Shown here: piece after piece, positions 34,322 through 43,669 of the stretch
How positions within the stretch are numbered: the stretch's first letter is position 1
How the letters are laid out: every line of letters begins with the position of its first letter
From: Streptomyces maremycinicus
GTDB lineage: Bacteria > Actinomycetota > Actinomycetes > Streptomycetales > Streptomycetaceae
Direction of reading: 5' to 3'
Assembly: GCF_001184025.1 (NCBI RefSeq)
Contig: NZ_BBYG01000008.1
Location: forward strand, 62,001-126,000
Length of the DNA: 64,000 nt
Made by a program: the position numbers and the translations under genes
The notes under the pieces: generated by a model
Seen by the model: the letters and a program-made list of their open reading frames with translations, nothing else
Databases searched by the model: none
What the model was told of the DNA's origin: nothing

Positions 34322-34533
34322 GCGGTCCTCCTCGATGGAGTGCGTGCCTTCACGACGATCCGTTCCCGGTGGGGCCCGCGCTGACGCGGGCCCTCACGCG
34401 ATCGTGTGGGGAACCGGCCGGTGGGCCGACGGGTGGGCCGCAATCCCCCGGGAAACCTCCGCGATCGGGTCGAGTAACCTGTGCCGATCACCGCCGCAGG
34501 CGCGGCAGTTGAGCCCCGGCGGAAGGAAAGCTC

Positions 34534-35319
34534 ATGGTTGCCGCTCCCGTTCTTGAGGAGCTGCGGGAGGTCTGCCAGCCGCAGGCCAAGCTCGCCAGTC
34601 GCAACGGCGAACACTGGGCGGGACGCCTCTACATGCGGCGCCTCTCGCTGCGGTTCACCCGCCAGCTGGTGCGCACCCGGGTCACCCCGGACCAGCTGAC
34701 CTGGACGATGGTGGTGTGCGGGGTGCTGTCCGGCGCCGCGCTGCTGATCCCCGGCCTCACGGGGGCCGTGCTCGCCGCACTCCTGATGCAGTTGTTCCTG
34801 CTCTTCGACTGCGTGGACGGCGAGGTCGCCCGCTGGAAGGGACAGAACAGCGCGACCGGCATCTACGTCGACCGGCTCGGCGCCTATCTGGCCGACGCGG
34901 CGCTCATGATCGGCTTCGGCTTCCGGGCCGCGGAGTCCGGCCTCGGCGGCTGGGCGGGCTTCAACGGCTGGGTGTCGCTGGGTCTCGCGACCGCGCTCGG
35001 CGTCGTGCTGCTGAAGGCCTCGACCGACCTGGTGGACGTCGCCCGGGCCCGGCGCGGCCTCGCCGTCGCCGACGACGAGGCCACCGCGCCCCGCTCCCAG
35101 GGCGTCGCCTCACTGCGCCGCCTCGCCGCGGCCTTCAAGATCCACCGGGTCACCAACGGCATCGAGGCCTCCCTGGTCCTGCTCGCCGTGGCCGCCCTGG
35201 ACGCGGCGACCGGCGGTGTCGGGCCGACCCGTTGGGCACTGGCGGCCATCGCCGCGATCACCTGGCTGATGGTCCCGGCGCACCTGCTGTCGATCCTGTC
35301 GTCGTCCCGCCTGCGGTGA
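34534..35319 (+). CDS. CDP-alcohol phosphatidyltransferase family membrane protein
   Basis: 261 aa with about six helices. The signature D-x2-DG-x2-AR-x8-G-x3-D is complete (FDCVDGEVARWKG, then GIYVD about residue 115), but the final Asp of the motif, normally three residues later and the catalytic base, is Ala (DRLGA). The family transfers a phosphoalcohol from a CDP-linked donor to an alcohol in lipid or inositol-phosphate synthesis. The polar loop (about 175-200) is long. GGCGGAAGGAAAG before the ATG is a good ribosome site. Stands alone between divergent and downstream genes. Confidence 0.85.
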   Translation: MVAAPVLEELREVCQPQAKLASRNGEHWAGRLYMRRLSLRFTRQLVRTRVTPDQLTWTMVVCGVLSGAALLIPGLTGAVLAALLMQLFLLFDCVDGEVARWKGQNSATGIYVDRLGAYLADAALMIGFGFRAAESGLGGWAGFNGWVSLGLATALGVVLLKASTDLVDVARARRGLAVADDEATAPRSQGVASLRRLAAAFKIHRVTNGIEASLVLLAVAALDAATGGVGPTRWALAAIAAITWLMVPAHLLSILSSSRLR

Positions 35320-35526
35320 CCCGGGCGAGGCGGCCGCGGAGGGCGCCCACGCCCTCCGGCGTCGCAGGGGCGGGCCGTCGGCGGAACGAGAGCCCGGCGA
35401 TGGACTGATCAGGTGATTTCATGATCGGTCCGGCTGCTGCCGGGGTGCGTCAGCCAGAGGGGATCCGTGTCCGCTCCTAGGGTCCGACCTTGTCGATCTC
35501 CGGTGTGCAGGGTGTGGAGGACCAAG

Positions 35527-36873
35527 GTGCGAAGACTCGGAAAGCTTCCGCTGCGTAAGGGCTTGATCGCCGGTGCCGCGCTGTCGGTCCTCACGGCCGC
35601 CGCGGTCGTGCCCGGCTCCGCGCGGGCCGCCGAGCCCGCGTCGGCCGGGCGGTGGATCGTACAGCTGAAGGACACGGTCACCGATCCGGGCAAGGTCGCC
35701 GAGGAACAGGCGAAGGGCCAGGCCTCGGACGGCGGGAGCCGGCTGCGCCATGTCTTCGACGCCACCGTGGACGGGACGGCCCTCAAGGGGTACGCCCTGG
35801 AGGCCACGGCGGAACAGATCGCGGCCATCCGCACCGACCCGCAGGTCGCCTCCGTCGAACCCGACGGACAGGTGTCCCTGCCCGAGCCGGTCGCCGGTTC
35901 GTCGCCGCGGGTGCCGCGGCAGCGGGCGGTCGCACCGGGCACCGGCGGTGTCGCCCACCAGGGCGATCCGCTGCTCGCCGGGCAGTGGGGCCTGTTCCGG
36001 ATCGGCGCCGTGGCGGGCTCCGAGCACGGATTCCGGGTGCCCGCGGCCGCCCGGGTCGGGGTGGCGGTGCTGGACACCGGCGTGGACGCCGGTCACCCGG
36101 ACCTGCGGGTGGCGGGGAACGTCAACTTCAGCGCCTCGCCGAGCGCTGACGACTTCGCCGGCCACGGAACGCACGTCGCGGGCATCGTCCAGGCGCTCGA
36201 CAACGGCATCGGCGCGGTGGGCACCGCCCCCGGCACCCGACTGTGGAACGTCAAGGTCCTGGGTGACAACGGCTCAGGGCTCTTCTCCGACCTCATCGCG
36301 GGACTGAACTGGGTCGCCCGCAACGCCCGGGCGAAGAACATCCGGGTCGCCAACCTCAGCCTGGGGACCGCGACCGACAGCCCGCTGGTGCACCAGGCCG
36401 TCCGGCTGGCCGCCCAGGCGGGTGTCGCCGTGGTGGCCTCGGCGGGCAACACCGGCACGACCGCGCCGAACTACCCGGCGGCCTATCCGGAGGCGATCAG
36501 CGTCGCCGCCACCACGGTGTTCGACCAGCGGGCCCGCTTCTCCAACCACGGGGCGTCCTGGGTGGACATCGCCGCCCCGGGCAGCGACATCCTCTCCACG
36601 CTCCCCACCCGCGCGACGTCCCGCGGCGAGGACCACGGCTTCCTCTCCGGGACGAGCATGGCCGCGCCCTTCGTCACCGGCTCCGCGGCGCTGTGTCTGA
36701 CCTCGGGTCACTGCCGGGGCACCGCCCGGGACATCCTGCGCACCCTCGGCCGGGACGCGCTGCCCGTCGCCGGCACCGGCTCGGACTACCGCTACGGACT
36801 CGTCCAGGTCGGCTGCTACTGGCGGAACGCCCCCCGGTGCGCGCCGAGGTCCGTCGCACACGACGCGGCCTAG
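35527..36873 (+). CDS. Secreted subtilisin-family serine protease (S8)
   Basis: About 448 aa from GTG 35527, which has GGAGG six bases upstream. A signal peptide (KLPLRKGLIAGAALSVLTAAAVVPGSARA) is followed by an I9-type propeptide (RWIVQLKDTVTDPGKV to VASVEPDGQV) that folds and inhibits the enzyme. The peptidase domain has the triad AVLDTGVDAGHPD, GHGTHVAGIV and SGTSMAAPFV. The C-terminus is short with Cys pairs (LCLTSGHC, GCYWRNAPRC). Extracellular. No linked secretion gene. Confidence 0.94.
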   Translation: MRRLGKLPLRKGLIAGAALSVLTAAAVVPGSARAAEPASAGRWIVQLKDTVTDPGKVAEEQAKGQASDGGSRLRHVFDATVDGTALKGYALEATAEQIAAIRTDPQVASVEPDGQVSLPEPVAGSSPRVPRQRAVAPGTGGVAHQGDPLLAGQWGLFRIGAVAGSEHGFRVPAAARVGVAVLDTGVDAGHPDLRVAGNVNFSASPSADDFAGHGTHVAGIVQALDNGIGAVGTAPGTRLWNVKVLGDNGSGLFSDLIAGLNWVARNARAKNIRVANLSLGTATDSPLVHQAVRLAAQAGVAVVASAGNTGTTAPNYPAAYPEAISVAATTVFDQRARFSNHGASWVDIAAPGSDILSTLPTRATSRGEDHGFLSGTSMAAPFVTGSAALCLTSGHCRGTARDILRTLGRDALPVAGTGSDYRYGLVQVGCYWRNAPRCAPRSVAHDAA

Positions 36874-36944
36874 ACAGGGCCTCGGCCCCGGGCACCGCTG
36901 CGGCACCCGCGTCCCACCGGGACCGCGGGCGCCGCAGGCGTTCG

Positions 36945-37364
36945 TCAGCTCTGCGGAGGCTGGGGGTCCTCACCGGACTCGCGGCGCTTCAGCTCGTCCT
37001 CGCGGCGGCGCAGGTCGGCCTCCCAGTCCTTGAGCAGGGCCTCGTCGTTCTTGCCCTCGCCCTCGTTGTCCTTGTCGTTCTTGAGGGACTTGAGGAACTC
37101 GGGGTTGTCGTCCGGCGCGACCCACTCGGCGCGCCGGACGCGGGGCGACCCGCCCGCGGTGCCACCGCCCACGGGCGCGCGCCGCGCCTTGCCGGCCACC
37201 AGCCAGGCGACCGGACCGACGAGCACCTCGCCGAAGAGCAGGATGATGATGACCCAGACCACCTTCGGCAGCCCTCGCACCTCCTCCTCGGGGGTGTTGA
37301 GGCAGTCGATGAAGGCGTAGATCCACAGCGCCAGTACCAGCAGGAACGGCAGATACCTGAGCAT
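36945..37364 (-). CDS. PLDc_N-domain membrane protein
   Basis: 139 aa. Two N-terminal helices (LPFLLVLALWIYAFIDCL and VVWVIIILLFGEVLVGPVAWLVAG) form the phospholipase-D nuclease N-terminal-type (PLDc_N) membrane domain, without any catalytic HKD motif. An acidic and basic coiled tail (about 85-139, KSLKNDKDNEGEGKNDEALLKDWEADLRRREDELKRR) faces the cytoplasm. Common streptomycete protein divergent from the UbiD-like gene; function unknown. Confidence 0.85.
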   Translation of the reverse strand: MLRYLPFLLVLALWIYAFIDCLNTPEEEVRGLPKVVWVIIILLFGEVLVGPVAWLVAGKARRAPVGGGTAGGSPRVRRAEWVAPDDNPEFLKSLKNDKDNEGEGKNDEALLKDWEADLRRREDELKRRESGEDPQPPQS

Positions 37365-37540
37365 GGTGGCGGGTTCCCCCAGGAGACGGCGACGGGGGCG
37401 CGGGACGGCCCCGGTGACCGGCCCAGGGTAGCGGGTGGCGGAAATCGCTCCCTCGCGGGCGGCCCCGGTGCGCGCCGGGGCGGGCGGCGTAACCCGGGGC
37501 GCGCGTCGGCGCCGGACGGGCCTCGGCGATACTGGGACAC

Positions 37541-38998
37541 ATGGCTTACGACGATCTTCGTTCCCTGCTCAGGGCACTGGAACGCGAAGGCGACCTCAAG
37601 CGCGTCAAGGCTGAGGTCGATCCGTATCTGGAGGTCGGGGAGATCGTCGACCGGGTCCAGAAGTCCGGCGGCCCCGCGTTGCTCTTCGAGAACGTGAAGG
37701 GGTCGAGCATGCCCCTCGCGATGAACGTGTTCGGCACCGACCGGCGGCTCCTGAAGGCCCTCGGCCTCAAGTCGTACGCCGAGATCAGCGAGAAGATCGG
37801 CGGCCTGCTGCGCCCCGAGCTGCCGCACGGCTTCGTCGGTGTCCGTGAGGCGTTCGGCAAGCTCGGCGCGATGACGCACGTCCCGCCGAAGAAGGTGAAG
37901 CCGCAGGACGCTCCCGTCCAGGAGGTCGTCCTGCACGGCGACGACGTCGACCTCGACGCCCTTCCCGCCCTCTTCACCTGGCCGCAGGACGGCGGCTCCT
38001 TCTTCAACCTGGGCCTGACGCACACCAAGGACCCGGAGAGCGGCATCCGCAACCTCGGTCTGTACCGCCTCCAGCGCCACGACAAGCGCACGATCGGCAT
38101 GCACTGGCAGATCCACAAGGACAGCCGGAACCACTACCAGGTCGCGGCCCGCAAGGGCGAGCGGCTGCCGGTCGCGATCGCCTTCGGCTGCCCGCCCGCC
38201 GTGACGTACGCCTCCACCGCCCCCCTCCCCGGCGACATCGACGAGTACCTCTTCGCCGGCTTCATCGCGGGCAAGCGGATCGAGATGGTCGACTGCAAGA
38301 CGGTCCCGCTCCAGGTGCCCGCTCAGGCCGAGGTCGTGATCGAGGGCTGGCTGGAGCCGGGCGAGATGCTGCCGGAGGGCCCCTTCGGCGACCACACCGG
38401 CTTCTACACCCCGCAGGAGCCGTTCCCCGCCCTGAAGATCGACTGCGTGACGATGCGCAAGCGCCCGCTGCTCCAGTCGATCGTGGTCGGCCGGCCGCCG
38501 ACGGAGGACGGCCCGCTGGGCCGCGCCACGGAGCGGTTCTTCCTCCCGCTCCTCAAGGTCATCGTCCCGGACATCGTGGACTACCACCTGCCCGAGGCCG
38601 GCGGCTTCCACAACTGCGCGATCGTCTCGATCGACAAGAAGTACCCCAAGCACGCGCAGAAGGTCATGCACGCGGTCTGGGGCGCCCACATGATGTCGCT
38701 GACCAAGCTGATCGTGGTCGTCGACGCGGACTGCGACGTCCACGATCTGCACGAGGTCGCCTGGCGGGCGCTCGGCAACACCGACTACGCCCGTGACCTG
38801 TCCGTCGTCGAAGGCCCGGTCGACCATCTCGACCACGCCTCCTACCAGCAGTTCTGGGGCGGCAAGGCGGGTATCGACGCGACCCGGAAGTGGCCCGAGG
38901 AGGGGTACACGAGGGACGGCGGCTGGCCGGAGATGGTGCTGTCCGACCCGGATACGGCGGCGAAGGTCGACCGCCGCTGGAAGGAGTACGGACTGTGA
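37541..38998 (+). CDS. mqnL: UbiD-family decarboxylase of menaquinone synthesis
   Basis: 485 aa, full UbiD length. N-terminal YDDLRSLLRALEREGDLKRV; the prenyl-FMN/metal site region GMHWQIHKDSRNHY (Arg/Asn/Glu network), LEPGEMLPEGPFGDHTGFYTP with the catalytic Glu, and the C-terminal LTKLIVVVDADCDVHDLHEVAW. It decarboxylates a prenylated 6-naphthoate intermediate in the late futalosine route, using prenyl-FMN made by the UbiX-like protein at 40031. The prenyltransferase gene overlaps it by 4 bp. Confidence 0.94.
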   Translation: MAYDDLRSLLRALEREGDLKRVKAEVDPYLEVGEIVDRVQKSGGPALLFENVKGSSMPLAMNVFGTDRRLLKALGLKSYAEISEKIGGLLRPELPHGFVGVREAFGKLGAMTHVPPKKVKPQDAPVQEVVLHGDDVDLDALPALFTWPQDGGSFFNLGLTHTKDPESGIRNLGLYRLQRHDKRTIGMHWQIHKDSRNHYQVAARKGERLPVAIAFGCPPAVTYASTAPLPGDIDEYLFAGFIAGKRIEMVDCKTVPLQVPAQAEVVIEGWLEPGEMLPEGPFGDHTGFYTPQEPFPALKIDCVTMRKRPLLQSIVVGRPPTEDGPLGRATERFFLPLLKVIVPDIVDYHLPEAGGFHNCAIVSIDKKYPKHAQKVMHAVWGAHMMSLTKLIVVVDADCDVHDLHEVAWRALGNTDYARDLSVVEGPVDHLDHASYQQFWGGKAGIDATRKWPEEGYTRDGGWPEMVLSDPDTAAKVDRRWKEYGL

Positions 38999-39897
38999 GC
39001 TCCGCTTCCGCGGCGATGCCCCGGCCGGGACGCACGAAGGCCTTCCTGCGGCTGGTGATGATCGAGCACTCGGTCTTCGCGCTGCCCTTCGCCTACATCG
39101 CCGCGCTGACGGCGATGTTCCAGACCGACGGGAACATCCACTGGGGCAGGCTGCTGCTGGTCACCGTCTGCATGGTGGGCCTGCGCACCTTCGCCATGGC
39201 GGTCAACCGGATCATCGACCGCGAGATCGACGCCCGTAACCCCCGCACGGCACAGCGCGAACTGGTGACGGGCGCGATGTCGGTGCGGCACGCCTGGACC
39301 GGTGCCCTGATCGCCCTGGTGATCTTCCTGGGCGCGGCGGCGCTGCTGAACCCGCTCTGCCTGGCCCTGGCCCCCATCGCGGTGATCCCGATGGTGGTGT
39401 ACCCGTACGGCAAACGCTTCACGAACTTCCCGCAGGCGATCCTCGGCCTGGCGCAGGCGATGGGCCCGATCGGCGGCTGGCTGGCGATCACCGGCGAGTG
39501 GTCCTGGGACGCGGTGATCCTGGGCCTGGCGGTGGGCGTCTGGATCGGCGGCTTCGACCTGATCTACGCCTGCCAGGACGTCGAGACGGACCGCGAGGTC
39601 GGCGTCATGTCGGTCCCGGCCCGTTTCGGTGTCCCGGCGGCGGTCAAGGGCGCGCGGGTCTGCCACGCGATCACGACGGCCCTGTTCGTCTGGTACGCCC
39701 TGGCCACGGACGCCGGCGTCTTCTTCTGGCTCGGCCTGGTGATCGTCGCGGGCGCCTTCGTCTACGAGCACACGATCGTGCGGCCGCATGATCTGACCCG
39801 TCTGAACAGGGCGTTCTTCTCGACGAACGGCTTCATCGGCATCAGCTTGTTCGGCTGCGCGCTGATCGACCTGCTGGTGCGCGGGCTCACGCTCTAG
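38995..39897 (+). CDS. mqnP: UbiA-type prenyltransferase of menaquinone synthesis
   Basis: 300 aa integral membrane enzyme with about eight helices. The first Asp-rich motif NRIIDREIDARNPRTAQRE (about 74-90) and the second DVETDREVGVMSVPARFG (about 195-210) bind the polyprenyl diphosphate through magnesium. The GTG start overlaps the mqnL stop. In the futalosine route it prenylates the 1,4-dihydroxy-6-naphthoate precursor. Confidence 0.95.
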   Translation: MSSASAAMPRPGRTKAFLRLVMIEHSVFALPFAYIAALTAMFQTDGNIHWGRLLLVTVCMVGLRTFAMAVNRIIDREIDARNPRTAQRELVTGAMSVRHAWTGALIALVIFLGAAALLNPLCLALAPIAVIPMVVYPYGKRFTNFPQAILGLAQAMGPIGGWLAITGEWSWDAVILGLAVGVWIGGFDLIYACQDVETDREVGVMSVPARFGVPAAVKGARVCHAITTALFVWYALATDAGVFFWLGLVIVAGAFVYEHTIVRPHDLTRLNRAFFSTNGFIGISLFGCALIDLLVRGLTL

Positions 39898-40030
39898 GCC
39901 GGTCCGGTCCGGCCGGTACGGACCTGTACTCCGTCCGGGTGAACGGGCGGGCGGGGGGAGCGAAGGGGGCGGGCGGGCTCCAGGGCCGACCGGTCCTGAA
40001 GACCTCGCCGCCCACCGGTACGCTCAAGGT

Positions 40031-40720
40031 GTGAACGCAGGAGAAACGCAGCGCGTGCCTTGGATCGTGGGGGTGTCCGGGGCGTCCGGTACGCCCTATG
40101 CCGCCGCTGTGCTGCGCGCGCTGCTCGTCGCGGGCGAGAGCGTCGACCTGGTGGTCAGCCGGGCCTCGCGGCTCACCCTGCTGGACGAGACGGGCATCTC
40201 CTTCCGGGACGCGCACTGGCGCGACGACCTGCGGGAATGGCTCGCGCGGGGGGCCGACGGGAAGCCGGCCGCCTTCGACGTGGACCTCGCGGACGAGGGC
40301 GACCGGGTGCGGTACTGGGCGGCCGGGGACCTGGCCGCCGGGCCGTCCTCCGGGTCGTACGCCACGAAGGGCATGCTGATCGTGCCCGCCTCCACCGCCT
40401 GTGTGGCCGGGGTCGCCCTCGGGCTCTCCAAGGACCTCCTCCAGCGGGCGGCGAGCGTGACGCTCAAGGAGCGGCGCCCGCTGGTCGTGTCCGTCCGGGA
40501 GACCCCGCTGAACGGCCAGACCCTGCGTCATCTGGTCGCCCTGGACGACGCGGGCGCGAGTGTCGTGCCGGCCTCCCCGGCGTTCTACGCGGGCGCCACC
40601 CACATCCAGGACCTGGTGGACTTCGTCGCCGGACGGGTCCTCGACGCGGCGGGCGTCGGGCACGGGCTGTACCGCCGCTGGAAGGGCGATATCGGCGGCG
40701 GCTCCCGTCCTCCCGCCTGA
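40031..40720 (+). CDS. mqnM: UbiX-type flavin prenyltransferase
   Basis: 229 aa flavoprotein with GVSGASGTPYAAAVLRALL at the FMN phosphate, VPASTACVAGVALGLSKDLLQRAASVTLKERRPLVVSVRETPLN, and a C-terminal PAFYAGATHIQDLVDFVAGRVLD. It makes the prenylated FMN cofactor of the UbiD-like decarboxylase. Residues about 60-95 form a charged insertion relative to short UbiX proteins. GTG start; separated from mqnP by 133 bp, so possibly its own promoter. Confidence 0.94.
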   Translation: MNAGETQRVPWIVGVSGASGTPYAAAVLRALLVAGESVDLVVSRASRLTLLDETGISFRDAHWRDDLREWLARGADGKPAAFDVDLADEGDRVRYWAAGDLAAGPSSGSYATKGMLIVPASTACVAGVALGLSKDLLQRAASVTLKERRPLVVSVRETPLNGQTLRHLVALDDAGASVVPASPAFYAGATHIQDLVDFVAGRVLDAAGVGHGLYRRWKGDIGGGSRPPA

Positions 40721-40822
40721 GCGCCGGGCGGCACGGACGGCACGCACCACCACTTCGGGAACCACCACTTCAGGACTCCCCCCACACTTCTTCATCTCTC
40801 CTCACCGGAAGGCTTCGATCGC

Positions 40823-41278
40823 ATGGACGCGGTGGACAGGCAGCTCATCCAGGCCCTGAGGGAGAACGGCCGGGCCTCGTACGCGGAGCTGGGGCGCCTC
40901 GTCGGTCTGTCGGGACCCAGCGTCACCGACCGCATCAACCGGCTGGAGGCGGCCGGTGTCATCACCGGCTACCGCGCCACGGTGAACGCCGCCCAGCTCG
41001 GTCTCGGCGTCACCGCCCTCATCGGCATCTCCCTCTCCGACGCCGCCGACCACGAGGACGTGGCGAACCGCATGAAGGACCTCGGCGAGATCGAGGACTG
41101 CTGGTTCATCGCCGGGGACGACTCGTTCATGCTCAAGGTGCGGGCGAACGACGTGGACGGCCTGGAGCGGATCATCCGGCGGCTCAGCGGGACCAAGGGC
41201 GTGTCCCGGACCCGCACCACCATCGTGCTCTCCACCAAGTGGGAGAACCGGGTCGGGGAGCTTCCGGAAGAGGTATAG
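40823..41278 (+). CDS. Lrp/AsnC-family regulator
   Basis: 151 aa. N-terminal winged helix (MDAVDRQLIQALRENGRASYAELGRLVGLSGPSVTDRINRLEAAGVITGYRA) and C-terminal RAM ligand domain (LGVTALIGISLSD, EIEDCWFIAGDDSFMLKVRANDVDGLERIIRRLS). Usually responds to amino acids or aromatic metabolites. The position between mqnM and mqnE suggests, but does not prove, control of menaquinone genes. Confidence 0.93.
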   Translation: MDAVDRQLIQALRENGRASYAELGRLVGLSGPSVTDRINRLEAAGVITGYRATVNAAQLGLGVTALIGISLSDAADHEDVANRMKDLGEIEDCWFIAGDDSFMLKVRANDVDGLERIIRRLSGTKGVSRTRTTIVLSTKWENRVGELPEEV

Positions 41279-41339
41279 CCGTACGGTGGGTTGTCGGTTG
41301 TCGATGGGTCATCGCAGAACGTCGTGGAGAGGTGTGGGC

Positions 41340-42503
41340 ATGGATGTCGGACTCAAGCGCGAGCTCGAGGAGAAGGTCAGGGCCGGTGAGCGGCTGACCC
41401 GTGAGGACGGCATCGCGCTGTACGAGTCGGACGACCTGGCGTGGCTGGGCGGACTGGCGCACGAGGTGCGGACCCGTAAGAACGGCGACGTCGTGCACTT
41501 CAACGTCAACCGTCACCTCAACATGACGAACGTGTGCACGGCGTCCTGCGCCTACTGCTCCTTCCAGCGCAAGCCGGGCGAGAAGGACGCGTACACGATG
41601 CGCATCGAGGAGGCGGTGAAGCTCGCCAAGGCGATGGAGGGCGAGAACCTCACCGAGCTGCACATCGTCAACGGCCTGCACCCGAACCTGCCGTGGCGCT
41701 ATTACCCGCGCTCGCTGCGGGAGCTGAAGGCCGCGCTGCCGGAGGTCTCCCTGAAGGCGTTCACGGCGACGGAGATCCACCACTTCGAGACGATCAGCGG
41801 GCTGTCCGCCTCCGAGATCCTCGACGAGCTGATCGACGCCGGTCTGGAGTCGCTGACCGGTGGCGGCGCCGAGATCTTCGACTGGGAGGTCCGGCAGCAC
41901 ATCGTCGACCACCGCACCCACTGGGAGGACTGGTCGCGCATCCACCGGCTGGCGCACGAGAAGGGGCTCAAGACCCCGTGCACCATGCTCTACGGCCACA
42001 TCGAGGAGCCCCGCCACCGCGTCGACCACGTCCTGCGCCTGCGTGAGCTCCAGGACGAGACGAACGGCTTCCAGGTCTTCATCCCGCTGCGCTACCAGCA
42101 CGACTTCGTGGACATGAAGGACGGCAAGGTCCGCAACCGGCTCCAGGCCCGCACCCAGATGGCGACCGGCGCGGAGGCCCTGAAGACCTTCGCGGTCTCC
42201 CGGCTGCTCTTCGACAACGTGCCGCACGTCAAGGTCTTCTGGGTCATGCACGGCGTGCAGACCGCGCAGCTCGCGCTCCAGCACGGCGCCGACGACATGG
42301 ACGGCTCGGTCGTCGAGTACAAGATCACGCACGACGCCGACAACTACGGCACGCCGAACAAGCTCACCCGCGACGACCTGCTGGACCTCATCCGGGACGC
42401 CGGCTTCCGCCCGGTGGAGCGCAACACGCGGTACGAGATCATCCGCGAGTACGACGGCCCCGACCCGGCGCTGCGCGAGTCGCCGCAGCCGATGCGGGTC
42501 TGA
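41340..42503 (+). CDS. mqnE: Aminofutalosine synthase MqnE (radical SAM)
   Basis: 387 aa from ATG 41340 with GAGAGG eight bases upstream. The radical SAM cluster CTASCAYCSF (about residues 65-72) follows HFNVNRHLNMTNV; IVNGLHPNLPWRYY and ALTGGGAEIFDWEVRQHI-like segments are typical of MqnE. It adds the radical of SAM to the enolpyruvyl benzoate made by MqnA, giving 6-amino-6-deoxyfutalosine. Confidence 0.96.
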   Translation: MDVGLKRELEEKVRAGERLTREDGIALYESDDLAWLGGLAHEVRTRKNGDVVHFNVNRHLNMTNVCTASCAYCSFQRKPGEKDAYTMRIEEAVKLAKAMEGENLTELHIVNGLHPNLPWRYYPRSLRELKAALPEVSLKAFTATEIHHFETISGLSASEILDELIDAGLESLTGGGAEIFDWEVRQHIVDHRTHWEDWSRIHRLAHEKGLKTPCTMLYGHIEEPRHRVDHVLRLRELQDETNGFQVFIPLRYQHDFVDMKDGKVRNRLQARTQMATGAEALKTFAVSRLLFDNVPHVKVFWVMHGVQTAQLALQHGADDMDGSVVEYKITHDADNYGTPNKLTRDDLLDLIRDAGFRPVERNTRYEIIREYDGPDPALRESPQPMRV

Positions 42504-42510
42504 GGCGCTA

Positions 42511-42596
42511 GGCCTCTCTTTCGGATCTTGTCGGCGGCCGTGGGGTCTGGCACAGGGAACCGCCGCCGCAAAGCGACCTGATCCGAAAGAAAGGCC
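42511..42596. repeat. 17-bp inverted repeat enclosing a GC-rich structured loop
   Basis: GGCCTCTCTTTCGGATC (42511-42527) and GATCCGAAAGAAAGGCC (42580-42596) are inverse copies with one mismatch. The 52-base interior carries GGCGGC and GCCGCC, which can form a second stem. It lies 8 bp after mqnE and could be its terminator, or an inserted palindromic element. Confidence 0.75.
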
Positions 42597-42647
42597 CTGG
42601 GAACGAGGACGGGGAAGTCGGGGCCGCGTAAGGATTACCATCCTTTC

Positions 42648-43172
42648 GTGGCCCTTACTTTCACTCTCGACCCCGCCGTCACCCCCGCCCTGCGTGACGG
42701 CATCCTCGACCTGTGGACGGACGTCTCCAACGCGGGCGGAGCGGTCGGCTTCGTGGCGCCGGTGGAGCGCGAGACGGTCCGGCCGGAACTGGTCCGCCAC
42801 CTCGTCCAGATGGCCGAGGGCCGGACCCGGCTGCTCGTCGGGCACGACCCGGCCGGCGAGGTGGCCGCGACGGCGTTCTTCAGCTTCAACACCCACCGGC
42901 TCCAGACCCACTGGGTGATGCTGTACACGGTGATGGTGCACCCCCGGCACCAGGGCCGGGGTTACGGCCGTGACCTGCTGGCGGCGGCCGCCGAGGAGGC
43001 CCGCGCCTTCGACGGCATCGAGGCGATCCGGCTCACCTGCCGCGGCGGACTCGGCCTGGAGCGCTTCTACGGCTCCTGCGGCTACAAGGAGGTCGGCCGG
43101 ATCCCCGGCGCCATCAGGGTCGCGCCGGACGACGACCGCGACGACGTCATCATGCTGCTGCCCCTCACCTGA
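42648..43172 (+). CDS. GNAT-family N-acetyltransferase
   Basis: 174 aa. The acetyl-CoA loop is VMVHPRHQGRGYGRDLLAAAAEEARAF (about 92-118, motif A), with GLERFYGSCGYKEVGRIPGA at the end (motif B). Substrate unknown. The GTG start has no strong ribosome site (CCATCCTTTC before it), so the message may be leaderless. Confidence 0.9.
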   Translation: MALTFTLDPAVTPALRDGILDLWTDVSNAGGAVGFVAPVERETVRPELVRHLVQMAEGRTRLLVGHDPAGEVAATAFFSFNTHRLQTHWVMLYTVMVHPRHQGRGYGRDLLAAAAEEARAFDGIEAIRLTCRGGLGLERFYGSCGYKEVGRIPGAIRVAPDDDRDDVIMLLPLT

Positions 43173-43265
43173 CCGCTCCGACCGCTCGCCCCCCGATGCA
43201 AGATCGGGACCCCGGCGTGCTTCACTGGATGACGGCCCCTTTTGGATTCGGAAGAGTGGATTGAC

Positions 43266-43586
43266 ATGCTCCGCTACACACTGATGCGCCTCGGTGTCTT
43301 CGCCGGCTGCCTCGTGGTCGTCTGGGGTCTCGTCTACTCGGGCGTCGTGCCGCGCGGTCTCGGCGACTCCAACATCATGTGGATCCTGCTGCTCTCGCTG
43401 GTGATCTCCGCGCCGATCAGCTTCGTGGTGCTGCGCAAGGAACGCGACCGCGCCTCGGTGAACGTCGTGCAGCGCGTGGACCGCATGAAGGCCAACCTGG
43501 AGGCCAACCGCTCCCAGGAGGACGCCACCGTCGACGAGGCGGCGCACGCGCAGACCCCCGCTCCGGGCCAGGCGCGGACCTCCTAG
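43266..43586 (+). CDS. DUF4229-type small membrane protein
   Basis: 106 aa. Two N-terminal helices (LMRLGVFAGCLVVVWGLVYSGVV and IMWILLLSLVISAPISFVVL), then a basic and Glu-rich cytoplasmic tail (KERDRASVNVVQRVDRMKANLEANRSQED). Matches the common actinobacterial DUF4229 form; no known function. The ATG follows a GGAAGAG site. Confidence 0.85.
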   Translation: MLRYTLMRLGVFAGCLVVVWGLVYSGVVPRGLGDSNIMWILLLSLVISAPISFVVLRKERDRASVNVVQRVDRMKANLEANRSQEDATVDEAAHAQTPAPGQARTS

Positions 43587-43669
43587 CAGGCGGCCCGCGG
43601 GAGCCGGACCGGGGGCCCGCGGGAGCCGGACCGGGCCGGGAGCCCGGCGGGCCCAACTACGCTGTGTCC

